A stretch of DNA of 64,000 bases, from contig JARYHS010008074.1 in NCBI GenBank assembly GCA_031002005.1, forward strand, positions 269,391,930-269,455,929, in the 5' to 3' direction. The notes beneath the pieces were generated by a model that did no database searches, had not been told where the DNA came from, and was given only the letters and a program-made list of their open reading frames with translations. Source of the stretch: Vandiemenella viatica. Lineage: Eukaryota; Arthropoda; Insecta; Orthoptera; Morabidae. How positions within the stretch are numbered: position 1 is the stretch's first letter; every line of letters starts with the position of its first letter. Of the stretch, positions 12,696-25,460 are shown one piece after another. The translations under genes were made by a program, and so were the position numbers.

Positions 12696-14358
12696 TAAAG
12701 CTGACTGCTAGTTCTTCCGCTCTTCTGTTACTCTCCAACAGTGTTATAACACAGAGGAGAAGGCAGATGATGTTTCCATTCCAAAAAGTTCAGGGACACT
12801 GCAAAGAAGACTCCTCCCCTCCCCCCCCCCTCCCCCCGGTGGAATGATGAATAGCTTTCCACTATTCAGGGTTACAGATGGACATTGTATTTTAGTTGCA
12901 CCCAACGCTTGACAACCTAGCAGCATTCCGAATTGCAAAATCTATGGCATGTCATGTTGTTAAAGAGAGCAAATACTGGCATGGCAGAACTTTGTGAGCA
13001 CCATTATCCATTCCACATCATCATCAAAAGTGTGGGCGTGTATCTGCCGTATATCTGTAAGGTATTCTCGATCACCAGTATCAGGATTACTGGATCAGGG
13101 GGTTCATAGTTATTGACAAGCAATGCATTGCATAGCTGGTGACAGACTCCTTCGTCTCCGTCACTTCATCTGCCACTGTGGACTTTCGCATCTAAAAAAT
13201 ACGGTGTTTTAAGCTTTGCTTCATTGGATATGGCGGTCTACAAGAGCCCAATCACATCATGGGAGCTGGAGTCGACTTTAAACAGTGCCAAAAACACTGG
13301 ACCAGGGCTTGAACTGATCCAGTACCAGATGCTGAGGCATCTTAGCAAAGATATTTTTAACAGTATTTGGATCGAAGGATACTCCCCCAGCTCATGGATG
13401 GAAGCAATATTAATGCCTGTTTTTAACCTGGGAAAGGACAACAGCTAATGAGCTGCTTTGGAAGATACTAGAGCGGATGGTAAATCGTTGCTTTGTTTGG
13501 TGTCTTGAATCACAAAATCTACTAAATCACTTTTAGTGTAGCTTCAAGAAGTTCTGTTCAACCTTGGACAAACTGATCGTGCTGGAAGAGGCAATACAGG
13601 ACGCATTCATTCACAGACATGTGGGTGTGTTTTATATAGATAAGACCAGCGGTATTACCTGGTGTCATGAAATTTTAAATCCGCTCCATTAATGGAAATT
13701 TAGGGTAAATCTCCCTTTTTTACAGTCATTTTTATCATGGGGTTGCTTCTGGGACTGTCTGTTTTAAAGTATCATACGTTTTTATGCAGGAAAATAGGTA
13801 CCTTAAGAATCAGTTTTTAAGTTTTATCCTTTTTCTTTTGCTCCTATCAGCAGCGCTTAGTCAGTAATATGGAGTACCATAAGGTACCCCTTATTTGTAG
13901 ATGACTTTTTTATCTTGTGTTCTTCATCTAGTCTGAGAGGTGCTGATTTTCAATTACAACTCAGGCTAGTTGAATGGTTTTTGTTTTTCTATTGAAAAAT
14001 TCAGTGCTGTAGCTATAGTTGTAGTCTTGTAGAGAACTTTGTCTTAGATTGATGAATACTGTTTCAAGTTGTAATGAAACTTTCATTTTCTGTGCCTTAT
14101 ATTTGACAGCTGAGTGATCTTGTGCCACAACTTAGAAATGTGATAGCCACTGTGCCCTAAATGTTCTGCTTTAAAATGTCTGTGTGGTAGATCTTTGGGT
14201 GCTGACCACTCAAGCCTACTACAATCTTATAGAGCCTTTCTTCAGTTGTGGTTGGAATACGGCTGTCGTGTACATGGTCTAGCATGAATGTCCACCATGC
14301 AGAAGTTTGACTTTCCATGGGTGCATATCAAACCAGCCCTATTAACAGCATTTGTGAT

Positions 14359-14565
14359 ACCGAGCATGGTGGGTAAGAGGATAATGCTCTGGCCTCACAT
14401 TCAGGAGAATGTGGGTTCACATCCAGATTCGGGTTTTCCACGATTTCCCCAAATCACTCCAGGCGAATGCTGGGATGCTTCCTTTAAAAGGCCATGGCCG
14501 AATTCCTTCCAGTTCCTTGCCTCCATCCTTTCCCACCTCTAATGACCTTGACGTCGACAACGCAT
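14359..14565 (+). mobile_element. tRNA-derived SINE copy (family 1)
   Basis: The head ACCGAGCATGGTGGGTAAGAGG and B-box-like GGTTCACATCC are followed by the family body (TTTCCCCAAATCACTCCAGGCGAATGC, AAAGGCCATGGCCGAATTCC, CTAATGACCTTGACGTCGACAACGC). The body is nearly full length. The expected A-rich tail appears only about 2.3 kb later, because of secondary insertions. Confidence 0.85.
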
Positions 14566-16029
14566 ATAGCCTTAATATATATATATACAATCTGTAAGCA
14601 AGCTGGGTGTGTCTCTTTATTTGAACGGGAGCCCCTCAAAAACTACCGCAGCATTTTGGACGGGTTTTTCAAATTTTTATAGCTAATGGTCCCAATCAAA
14701 ATCTGTGGAAATAGCTAATGACTTATATGAATCATGGGAAGAAGCAAGCAATTAAAAGCCTTAATATATGGGAAATTGTGGACCACGGATCATTATGCGC
14801 TTTCAGACACTCACTCCTTTCACTAAAAAATTTGACAAAACTTAGGATTTCATTTTATTTTTTTTACTTTTGTTATTCAGTTTTCTGGACCGCAGTACTA
14901 AAAATAATCGGAATATGTGAATCAAACGTAATTAACATTTACTTGCATTGTAACAGGTCAGTTGCGATACGAAATGCGTTAAATTTCTGATGTGGTAGAC
15001 ATAAATTGTCTCTGGAAGACTGTTAAAAAGTTTCTCGTGCAATATGTCTTCCCGCTGACAGTAAAAAAGCCAATATTTCTTCCTTACATATCGTTATGGA
15101 TACGAAATTCAGTTTTTATCTCAAAGAAAGATGTCTGAGAAACAGCTACCATTAATATCAACAGGTAACATAGTTTTTCTTTACTAACTTCTACATAACT
15201 GCCCATATTTCAATAGATCTTACTCGATTAATGTATATTTGGTGGCTCTAATGTGCAAATATTCCTGAATAATATCGCCCAAGAAACGAATGTACATCTT
15301 TTGACTGCTATTCAAACCGTGGACAGCAAATAAACTGTTCTTTCTATAATATAACTTCATAACCCTGATTTTTTAATGTTTATCGGCATGCGTGCTATTG
15401 AATTAATGACTGTAACATGCAACCAATGAAATTAGGCACCCTAAAGCCTTATGTTACACCACGTAAATTATAAAACTAAATCTATTATGCCTTATGCTGT
15501 AACAGCATGTCAGTTGTCATTCTGGTCCAGGCTGCATGTCAACTGAACCATAACCTCAGATAATATTGCCATTAAGAAATAATAGCTTCAGTCAAATGTG
15601 CATTAATACATATACTATGATCAAATCTTGACGTTTTGGAATTACTTATAAGTGGCTGAAATAATGGCATTAGTAATACGGTGATTTGAAAGGAAGAAAA
15701 TTAAAAATGATTCTTTCCATCTAAAACTGCGCAAAATTACTTTTAATCCACAAAATTTCTATTTTAAAGCAGAAATAATTGATCATACCAACATATCGTC
15801 AAATTAAAACCAATATTCTAACAGTAAAAAGAAAAAAATCTATTTCATAAAATTAAATATAAATGACTTTTTTGTATAGAACATTTAAATTTTTATTATT
15901 TCATTGTAATACTTATTACTATTGCTGTTATTATTAACAAAATAGCCTCTTATACTGCAACACTCTTCCAAGAGCACGAAACTGAGGTAACTGCTATATC
16001 GATATAAATTTGCGGCACCCAGGACCCAG

Positions 16030-16440
16030 ACAGAGGTGTTGGATTGGGAGTCATTGGAGGAAAGGAAGAGGGTGAAGAGAGTGCTGGGGATGTACAGGGC
16101 ATATGTTAGTGATGGGGATATTGGTCAAAGTATTAAGAATAGTGCATGGTAGGGGTAAGACGACCACAACCACAAGCTAGAGTTCAATTTCATACATAAT
16201 GGATTGGATTTTTTTTTGGTAAGGGTGTCAAATTACCAAGTGAAGTGGTGGAATAATTTACCAAAAATGCTTAAGGACTTTAAAATTAAAATTTGTAAAT
16301 CAGAAAAGTAAATGGGGAAGGGATTTAACTCTCCAGTTATAAAAGGAAATGTTAAAAATTAAATTAAAAAGGGGTAATTAGATGACTAGAGGAATTGCCA
16401 CTGGAGCATTAGCTCCATCGCAATTAATAATAATAATAAA
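16030..16440 (+). mobile_element. LINE 3' end fragment (same family as 1375-1740)
   Basis: The + strand shows the C-terminal part of a LINE ORF2 in broken frames (a VLGMYRAYVSDGDIGQSIK-like segment, the HNHKLEF block, NNLPKMLKDFKIKICK) and a 3' UTR ending AGCTCCATCGCAATTAATAATAATAATAA. The tail is (TAA)n. It is a 5'-truncated copy lying inside the composite insertion in the Jockey-type LINE. Confidence 0.65.
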
Positions 16441-18378
16441 TCGTGCAATCCTCCATCTTAGCATTTAAAAATGGCATTTAGAGGCATTACAGGAAGAGAC
16501 CTACTAAGTAACGTAAAGGTAATATCTTATTTCTCTTATACATTACTGCACCTACTTATATCACAAAGATAAAACCCCTACCAATCAGTTTTTTTTTACT
16601 TCGCACACTAATTTATGAAATAGAACAGTTAATTTTTCAGATAGCTTTTCTTCTATTTCATAAACTCTATTACATTAAAATATGAATGAAACAAAACTCA
16701 TGGACATCATTATCAAAACCGAGAAAACAGCGGAAAGTTTTAAGTGATCTTTGGAATTCATGACTCTCAGCTTAATATTTGGTAATAGAATAAAATCAGT
16801 AAAGAATTTTTACACATTCCAAAAAACATGCACGCGAAGTAGCAGAAAATGCTAGTAAAAACAAAAAAGAAAAAGCATTTGTGCTGAGGTTGGTGAGCCA
16901 TTGTTACTCATTTGGTGTCATCTCCTCATGCTGCAACACTTAATGCACATTGCACAGTCCTGTTTACGATGGAGTTATGAATCTAACCTTCAAACTGCTT
17001 TACTCTAACCCTTCAGTTACTGTACAAGGTCTATGTTACAAGCATATGGAAATGAGGTGCCCAATTTTTATCACCACAGTTGGAGTAAATCTCCTTGGCT
17101 TTTAAAGAGACCCATAGTTCTTTTAGAACTGTCATGGTGCAGCAAGCATTTTACCACTGACAGTCTTTTTATTGAAGTTATTAATGAAGTTTTAAACCAG
17201 CATTACAAATTTGCCCTACTATATACGGATCGGTCTAAGCATTCCAATGTAGTAGGTTGCTGTGTGGTGTTCACTGGAATGACATATAAATCCAAACTGG
17301 ATAACAGATACAGCTTATACACTGTGGAATGTTATGCTTTACTAATGTTGCTCCAACACATGAAAGTAAGTCGCAATCTGAAGTACATCATATGCTGGGA
17401 TTCTCTAAGCTGCATTACAGCTTTAGGAAAAATGTACCCAACATACTGCTTAGTACAGGACGTCCTTGCTCCAGTCTTGTGGAAAGGGGTTTTTCTGCTT
17501 GGTTCCAGGCCATGAGGGGATCAGCCTGAGCAAGGCAGCAGATGAAGCTTTCAAGTTAGATTGTAACAAGGTCAGAATCAACTTTGCTCCTGTCCCAAAG
17601 TCAGAAATATTTTCAATGAGTGGCAGAGGAAACTGCTGGAAGTTAAGCCTAACAAGCTCCAGTTGGCCAGACTAACCATTCAGCCTTGGAACAGCTCCTG
17701 TCAGTGGGCGGGAAGGGATGATCTGCTTACCCGCCTCCATATAGGGTCACTGTCTTTTGATGTGTTGTTTTCTTCTTTGCTCAGAAGACACACTGTAATA
17801 TGGCATATCTTTGACAGTGTGTCACATTTTAACTGATTGTTTTATGTGCAGCTGTTGTCCTAGCCAGAAATCTATCATTTTGAATAAAGAAAGTGGCAAC
17901 ATGGCTAAAGTTTTCCATTTCTATGTTTTAGCCAGTCTTGTCTAGAAAGTTTAGGGCAGATTCGTGTAGATTTATAGTTTGATTGGTGGTCCTTATTCAG
18001 CTACCAATTCATGTACTGTGTATTTTGTTGAATCTGTTCTTTGCATCAAGCCAGATGTTTTGCTGTTTTCACTTTTATTATTCTGGTTGGTCTTATACAG
18101 CCAACCAGTTATTGTTTTAAAGTTTTAAGTTTTTATGACCCCTTAACAGCCAAGATTTTAGTATTTTACTTGCCGATGTGTTTACAGTCAACAGTATGGT
18201 CAGTAATACTGTACAATTTTAAGCCAAGTTGCCATAATAATTTATTGTTAGGGTGCTAATGACCATGCTGTAAACATTCCCTTAAGCCCAAAAAACAACA
18301 CCAAGTGAAGGGACCACTGCCTGCTACCTCAGATGGAAAAGTGCAAAAATCCATCTGCCAGATGTGACCTCTAACACA

Positions 18379-19733
18379 TGTAAGGTATCCCTCGTTCTAT
18401 TTTTCATATTTCGTTAGAATCCGGTCAAGTTTAAGGTTAGTTGGAGTACACGATACCACACGTAAAATCAAGTTAACAGCACTTCTGGTATAATAAAGTG
18501 AATAAATAACACATACACAGCATAAATAAACTATAAATTGCCATAAATACATGATAGTTCAGCAGGAAATAGGTTATTTCACATAGGAGTAAATTTTTAA
18601 TAACAGATACTAACGTTGGTTGGCGAGATGTTTTGAGCAGATTTAAACGAAGTAAATGTTGAATAATTGCAAAAAGTATGCATAAATAAACCTTTTATCA
18701 TGTCTAATACACATTATTTCATGCCGTTTGAAGCAATAGTACCGATGTTACGATTTTCCTAAAAACACTCGACATAAAACACACGTGTAAATCACTAAAT
18801 AATTTATTGTGTCTCAGAAATAACAGCTACAAAGATAAAATAAACTTCAGAATACGCCGTTCAATGCGGGCTATACAGTGATAATTTTTCCGGCTTGATA
18901 TTCAATAAACTTTCAGAGTTATAAATAAAAACATAAATTATAGTTACACTTGATTGTTAGAATTACTCAGTTTACCTTAACTCAACAGATTTAAACAAAG
19001 TTCATATTTAGGGACAGTCTAAAATCAGGAATAATATTTTAAACGTAATTTCAAGTTAATTACTAAAGCCGATGGTAAATAAGAAGATAACAGAACACTG
19101 ACTTAGGTGGTAGTCCATGTAACACATCCATATTTGGTAATTTGTTGAAGAGAGATGTACCACGTGATCCCCAAGTTAATATAAGGCAGCTAAGAGGTGT
19201 GAATTTGGTCTGTCGTCTCCAGTGTCTTTTGTAACTCGGTGGTGAACGCACGGTGGAGCGAGGTCCGCTCGGGCTGGCGGAACAGGCTGGTCATGAACCA
19301 ACCTGGACGAAGGAACAGGATATAGCGGCCATGTTGTAGTTTTCAACCGACAGTGACTAACCATGTAAATTGTCAGCTAAATTCAGTTTTTGGGGTTTTT
19401 CTCGCGGTTATGCTCTGGAATCTCAACTTGCAACCTTTGGAAAAGATTTAAATCCGATTGCCTTAGCTAACAGTGCTTTATAACATTTATGTGGAAACTT
19501 TTGGAGAATATATGACTTTTTGATTTCGACTTGAGACTTTCATTTACTAAAATAATTCCTTTCTTGCAGAAGGTAAGCCTGCAAGTGGCGACTGTGGTCA
19601 TTTAAACTGTTAGCATTATTAGTTTTACACGGTTTCAGAACTTTCTTATGGACTTATAATATATTTTGGACAACATCTGGTTCAGGTGCATTAGCCGGGT
19701 ACCTAACCCCAGTACCCCGCAAAGTCCCTGACA
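18379..19733. mobile_element. Possible solo LTR or non-autonomous element
   Basis: The segment begins TGTAAGG and ends CCTGACA (an imperfect short inverted repeat of the TG..CA type). ACACAT lies next to each end. An AATAAA lies near 18500. No protein is recognisable. The flanking repeat is low-complexity (AC-rich), so the boundary evidence is weak. It lies just past the 3' end of the Jockey-type LINE. Confidence 0.25.
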
Positions 19734-20774
19734 CACATACATTTAAGGAATAGTATCGCCACCTATAAGACCAAAATTGTTTTGTAATTGTGATAAGCAT
19801 ATGGCTTTGGTTTCATTAGTCACCTTCTACCCCTCCCTCCTTCCTGGTTTTAATTAGCTGAACCTCTGTAAATAATCAAAAACTAAAATGGAAAGAGCTG
19901 CCTCATTTACCTTTAACCTGAAGAATTATTATGTTTGGGCAGCTTTTGAAGTGGTGGCATTATGCCACTAATAACATTGAGTCAAAAAATAAACATTACA
20001 CAAAAATTATTTCCTGCTGAGAAAGGGGGGAGGGGGGGGACACAGACCAATGAAATCATGGTATAACTATACAGTTACATATGTTATATATGTCACAGAC
20101 AAAAATTTCAAAGCTTTAAGTAGAAGTGCAGTACGTGTGGAAAAAATATAACTTAAAGCATTTTATCAACAAAAAAAAAAAAAAATTACTATCTCTACCG
20201 TTACAGACGACATAATGAGCGTCCTTTTTCGAAATCAGTCAAGATGTATATACAGTTTAGTTTACATCCCAAAATCTTTGCAAAACAATTATATTTACAT
20301 TGAAAAATATAAAATATTATTTTTCCCAATTATTCTTTCACATAATATACACTCTTTCTTTCTCTACATATTCTTTTCTTTAATTGCCAAGAAACTCGAA
20401 CCTCAATTGACAAAAATGCTCTTTCTCATCTACTTATTACTTACAAATTGTTTATTTTTTCTGTCTAATTAACTTCTACTAGTGGTACTTATTGTCATTA
20501 GTTACCACAATGGTTCTTATAAACACAGTCATGCTTTCTTACATAAACTAACAACCAATTGGAGATATAATCACTTAATCAAACTTTTTTTTTTTTTTTT
20601 AATAGCTTACCTCAAGTCCAAAAATAATCTTGAATATATTCAAAAACTATTCCCACAGTGTGGCAATACCAAATTATCTACCTCAGAAAATGCCACATTT
20701 AAACATTTCCTTCACTTTTACATCATCTAAATTTACTTTATTGTCAAAACCTTTATCATGAAGATCTCATGAAG
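19734..20774. other. Intronic sequence without a recognised element
   Basis: AT-rich sequence with A- and T-runs (for example poly(A) at about 20170-20184). The ORFs here are low-complexity and unsupported. Confidence 0.4.
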
Positions 20775-21010
20775 CCTGGTGATTGAACAGTAACCCTCTG
20801 ATCTGGAATTTGGGAAGGCACAAGTTCAAATTCCTGTTTGGCCATCCAGATTTCAGTTTTCCATGTTTTCGTGAATTCACTCTATGGAAATGCAGCAATG
20901 ATTTCGTTCAAAAGGACATTTCCAAATTCTTTCCAATTCCATGTCCACCATCCCCTCCCAACTCTAATAATCTCAATGTCAGCAAGACACGAGGCCAAAG
21001 GAAAAAAAAT
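20775..21010 (+). mobile_element. Diverged tRNA-derived SINE copy (family 1)
   Basis: An old copy. The head GCCTGGTGATTGAACAG and B-box-like AGTTCAAATTCC are followed by CCATCCAGATTTCAGTTTTCC, TTCAAAAGGACATTTCC and CCTCCCAACTCTAATAATCTC, in the same order as the copies at 14359 and 25461. Confidence 0.65.
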
Positions 21011-22109
21011 CGACCTGCCAAACTATTTGTATCAGCATCTTTTCCCCCATCAACACATCTTCCTCTAAGCAAATCACTTAATCCTGTCTATGTTGAAGTC
21101 CATCTGCATAAACAATAACGTTACCATTCACCTGGTCAAGATCTTTTATCATATCTAAGAGTCTGCCCTCAAATTATGTCTGATAACAGCAAGAACCTGT
21201 ATTATAACATAAACCATTTAATCCAAAAAAGTAAAATTTATTTGGAAACCCCTAAATTTAGTCTGTAGATTGTACAATTGGGAATCGTTTCACTCCAAAC
21301 TCATTATGCTCATTATCATATGTTGGTTCAGAAAATTTTTGGCCAAAAGCCACAATTAAATTGTCTTTTAATTTAAACTGTTTAATGTCTGCCTTAGCAA
21401 TTAATTCTTAATTGTAAACATTTTTTGGTCAGAATTAGCAGTTAATTCCAACCTTGGTTCCAAAACTTTACTATCTAACTTTTTATTAAATTCGGCCTTT
21501 CTTTAATCTGTAACCTTAATTCAGGATTATCACTCATTTGGTCCATAATCACATCTTTCAGATTTGAAAGAGAAACATAAATCTTTTTTGCAATCTATGA
21601 AACTGAACTTCTTTAGATCCTGGCATTTCTTTCCGGTGAAATTCCTGAGATCATCTGTCTTGTTTGTGCCCAGACTGACGGGTCGGTAGCTTTTATACCT
21701 GTCCAGTACATCCACCTCTTCTTGTACAGTATGTTAGTCACCCTGCCATGGATGACTATTTGTTCTCTGCTCTCACTGACATCACTTATTGGCAGCTTAG
21801 ATCACACGTTCTTGTCTTAACACAATAATAGGATTCTCCACAGTATTTATAGTGCAGTAACAGATAGTGAAATACTTCTAATTGTTGTAAGCTCAAGTCA
21901 GTCCTGACACAAGTCGCCATGTCACCCTACTCATAGCGATATTTTAGCCCTGGTGCAGAACTCATCATTTCACAATTTCTAGGGTGGTATAACTCCCTAT
22001 AAATAAATGTTTTATCTATTTTGGTTGATAATAATAAAAATAATTCTGTGTGTTCAGGTTTTCTATTTGCTGCAAATTCCGCCCGTCATAGTCACCTTAA
22101 CCTAACCTG
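21011..22109. other. Intronic sequence without a recognised element
   Basis: No coding segment or structured repeat is recognised. Only short chance ORFs occur. Confidence 0.4.
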
Positions 22110-22315
22110 GCAATCCTACAGGATACAGTGAATTCACAGTTTAACGTCGAATCTGCACCATGAAAATGTTCTGGCGTACTTCACATTACACAGCAAGCTG
22201 TGTCAGAAGTGAATGTTGGTTTAAGGGCCTCTGAAAATCACCGCCGAGACAGGGATTTGAACAGGGGACCTATCGATCACCATTCACACCTTAACCACTA
22301 AGCCACCTGACCACT
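22110..22315 (-). mobile_element. tRNA-derived SINE, family 2
   Basis: On the - strand the head reads AGTGGTCAGGTGGCTTAGTGG (A-box region), then GTTCAAATCCCTGTC (B box). The tail contains ACGCCAGAACATTTTCATGG and ATTCGACGTTAAACTG. This differs from family 1. A similar tail motif (GGATTCGTCGTTAAACTG) is seen on the + strand at about 4126. No target duplication was found. This is not a functional tRNA, since no cloverleaf is kept. Confidence 0.65.
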
Positions 22316-22966
22316 ATATTGTGGTGGATAAAATTCCTTTTTACTGTTACCATCTTGTCCCTTCTCACACGGCTCTTTGACTACTACAACTCTCAGGTCC
22401 TTGGGGTGAAGAAAAGCTGTATCACCTACACTCAGTTCCTGGTTCTGTACTGTCCGACTATCCAATATTTTGTTGCTGCTGTATTGTGTCTCCAGCTACC
22501 TGGCTAATGGTCTAGCAAATACTCCATACAATCTTTAACTGACCTTTTAGCTAACCCCAGTTGCTCTGTGTACCAAAATGCATGGTTGTTTGGAACATTC
22601 GAGAAGTGAACTACACCTGGTCCATATAAAAGAGCTATTTTCAGATACTACTGCCTATTTGTCTCAGATGGAAAAATGCAGACAGCCATCTTCCAGATGT
22701 GCTGCTTCAGACCCATACAATGAAGCATCATCTCCTCTTCTGTGGAACCAAAACTTGTTTATCATTGGAATGTATATAATGGCTTGGTTTCCTTACAATA
22801 CCCAGTTATTATCCTGTCTTTGTGGCTCTATTTGAACTGTAATATTTACATTTATTTTATTCCACGTCACATGTATGGAAACCAAGTATATTTATGAAAA
22901 TTTATTTTTGTTATAATAATTATTATTATTGTAATGTTTTTTTGTTTTTTTTGTTATGTCTGGCAG

Positions 22967-23103
22967 GTGACAAACTGAATGAAGGGGATTTACTAGCAGA
23001 AATTGAAACTGATAAAGCTACAATGGGATTTGAAACACCTGAAGAAGGTTACTTGGCAAAGATTCTTGTCCCAGCAGGCAGCAAAGATGTTCCAATAGGA
23101 AAG
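22967..23103 (+). CDS. DLAT: DLAT exon: second half of the lipoyl domain
   Basis: This exon encodes [20 protein letters not shown] followed by [15 protein letters not shown] and the segment up to DVPIGK. The lysine of ETDKA is the site that carries the lipoyl group, which swings between the E1, E2 and E3 active sites. The acceptor is TCTGGCAG and the donor is AAG|GTTTGT. The exon starts by completing the split Gly codon from 7642 and ends in phase 0. The polypyrimidine tract before it is T-rich (22938-22955). It is very close to insect E2 proteins and has no stop or frameshift, so it looks functional. Confidence 0.97.
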
Positions 23104-23329
23104 GTTTGTGACCAAGCATTAAATGTTGTAGAAACATACAGCAGCAATTGTCAACAATTTGAGGGATGGGGGGAGGGGGAATCTAAGGTGAGGTCAGGGA
23201 GTCAAATGTTGGTAGCTGGATTTTATTTTACTCAAACCTGTAATGTTTTTTAGTGCAGTTTATGCATCACTATACAGAATTATTTAAATGCCTCAACATT
23301 AATATCATAAGGGTTTCAACAGCTGTCTG

Positions 23330-23690
23330 CTAGTGTCCTTTAGTTTGGTTCTGTTTTATATTTCCATGATTTTGGTGCATGTAGATCTCGTGTTTTTTGT
23401 TTTATAAGTTTTTGTAAGAGAAAATAAATCTACTTTCATTCTCCCTGCCATCTTTTCCACTACTTCACCATGACCAAGATGAAAAATAGTAGTGAGAGAG
23501 CACTTCCTTGTTTTAACACACTTTTTTTTTGTTCCAGCCAATCTATACTTTCTCTCCCTAATTTCACATAGCTCTTAGATCCTTGGTGATATAATTCTTT
23601 GATTCTACTTATTGTTTCTTTTTAACTTTCCTATTTTTCATAGTCTTCCACATCTTTCTTTAGTGTATACTATAATCTGAACTGACAATT
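23330..23690 (-). mobile_element. Short LINE reverse-transcriptase fragment
   Basis: The - strand around 23460-23530 reads GSALSLLFFILVM, a decayed form of the QGSxLSPxLFNLVMD block of non-LTR reverse transcriptases. Flanking frames are broken. The fragment is small and old, so its family is unresolved. Confidence 0.45.
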
Positions 23691-24479
23691 TCAACTGGAA
23701 TTCAATACTGACAGATTGACAGACTTAGATCTTTAAAACTATATCTTTATGGCCTGGACTGATACCACAGGTTGTAGAATTACTGGTTTCATTAGTAAAT
23801 TAAATCCTATCACAGGCATAAGCCATGTAGAATTACAGTAAACTGTAGTTTTATTAATTCACCCCACCTAATTGAAGGTACCAAGACTTCGTGTATTTTT
23901 TTTTATTAATGTGACCACCACTGCTGGCTGGTAAGCATGTTTGCATGTGATTCCAACTCTTTGAATAGTTTAAATAGCTATTATGTGACAGGGTATGAGA
24001 ACATTACACACACACACATGGTCAATGGATGCGGATACACACACTTTTATTATCTTTAACTTGGTACAAACACGCTGACCACCATCCGACAATTAATGAT
24101 ATTAATCCAAAATTTGCAAGTTCTTCTGAGTAAAAAGTCTTAAGTTTTAGAAAGTCTATACAGTCATTAGTATGATCAACCTACACATAACATTCACACA
24201 GCCACTAAACACATGTTTATTACTCTCCATGAACATATGTAAACAGTTCCATGTTTTCTGGCTTCTACCAGGTATGATGGAACGAATACAAAAACCAGCA
24301 TTCATTTCTCTGACAAGGCAGTGCGAATTGCGTATCCAAGTGGACCTGGGAAATATGCAGCACTAGTACACTAATTCACTATCACTATTACCACATGCCT
24401 GCAACCGCCATACTGAGGGACTAACACAGCTATGTTCCTATCGATTAATTGATCTTCTCTTTCTGATATCATATAAAAT
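23691..24479. other. Intronic sequence without a recognised element
   Basis: There is a short (AC)n run at about 24006-24018. Nothing else is recognised. Confidence 0.4.
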
Positions 24480-25460
24480 ACCTTTTTCTTTTTTTTTTTT
24501 GTTGCTATCATCAGTCTTTTGACTGGTTTGGTTCAATCCTCCATCCCTCCCTATCTTGTGCTAACCTCTTCATTTCTACATATCCCTTACAACCCACATC
24601 TTGAATTATCTGTTTCATATATTCTAATCTCTGTCATCCTCTATAGTTCTTACTTTTGACTGTTCCCTCCACTAACAAATTAACCAATTCAGCATGTCTC
24701 TGTAAGCTGCTTCCACAAACTTCTTTCTTCACGCATCATTTCCAAAACTTGTTAATTTCGCACTTTTCTCTGTCCACTTAATTTTCAGCATTTTTCGGTA
24801 GCACTACATTTCAAATCCTTCAATTTTCTTTCTTTCTGGTATTCCTAAAGTCCATGCTTCACTCCCATAAAGTACTGTGCTCCACACATAGAGTTTTAAA
24901 AAGTTCTTACCAATACCTAGATCAATGTTTGAAACTAAAAGATTTATCTTTTTCATGAAGGCTCTTTTTGCTAGTACTATTCTGCTTTTAACATCATTGC
25001 TGCTTCAGTTGTAATTTTGCTTCCCAAGTAGCAGAATTCACATACTTCCCATATTGCATCCAATCCTATTTTTATATTTAATCTACTGTGATTGGTATAA
25101 TTTCTGCTACATTTTATCACTTTTGTCTTGCTTTGATTTATATGCAATCCAAAATCTTCCTTCAGTATTTTGTTCATACCATTCAGTAACTTCTCCATAT
25201 CCTCAGCCTGTCCTGCTAACAAGACAATGTCATGAGCAAATCGTAGCTTACTGATTTTTTGTCCCCGAACGCTTATACTACATGAAAATTTTTCTTTTAC
25301 TTCCTTTATTGCTTCTTCTACATAGAAGTTGAATATTAACAGGGATAGACTACAACCTTTTCTCACACCCTTTTTAACTGATGTGGGCCGCTCATGGTTC
25401 TCTACTTTTATTATATTCACTTGATCCTTATATAGTTTATAAAGTAGTCTTCTATCTCGA

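Larger units (their letters stand above)
14357..16874 (+). mobile_element. Composite insertion (SINE plus later insertions) with 9-bp target duplication
   Basis: GCATTTGTG is present on both sides (14348-14356 and 16875-16883). The insert begins with the head of SINE family 1 and ends in an A-rich tail (GTAAAAACAAAAAAGAAAAA). Removing it with one copy of the 9-mer lets the LINE reverse-transcriptase frame continue from TSPINSIC into the AEVGEP motif expected there. So a SINE probably inserted first and was then enlarged by about 2.3 kb of later insertions, including the LINE fragment at 16030-16440. The sequence AGCCTTAATATAT occurs at about 14564 and again at about 14757 and may mark one of the later insertions. 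Confidence 0.7.
9804..18300 (+). mobile_element. Two-ORF Jockey-type LINE, interrupted twice
   Basis: A decayed but largely complete non-LTR retrotransposon on the + strand. ORF1 (about 9815-10470) is a Gag-like protein with zinc knuckles (10165-10330: CHRF, CCKGNQKCVKCGMHAHQLG, CINCSRLHPAWS). ORF2 begins with an AP-endonuclease part (SVYLPPSVPVFYEN, 11180; FSAIDLS-like block, 11395-11420). It continues after an insertion with an RRLL / LDNLAAFRIAK linker (12790-12960), the RT domain (13224-14347; YQMLRHLS, PSSWMEAI) and, after a second insertion, an RNase H domain (17033-17530; YTDRSKHSN, YTVECYALL, WDSLSC) and a C-terminal tail (17650-17800). The 3' UTR ends near 18297 with an A/C-rich CCCAAAAAACAACACC tail. 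Stops and frameshifts are common. The reading frame resumes exactly across both insertions. Confidence 0.85.

Noticed and set aside
22110..22315. tRNA-like A and B boxes, possible tRNA gene (also at 9331, 25461, 56582)
   Set aside because: The cloverleaf is not kept and each head is followed by a repeated body. They are SINEs.
18335..22710. Shared words CAGATGGAAAARTGCA and CCATCT.CCAGATGTG at about 18333 and 22665
   Set aside because: The match covers only about 40 bp and flanks do not align. It may be chance or a very old repeat.
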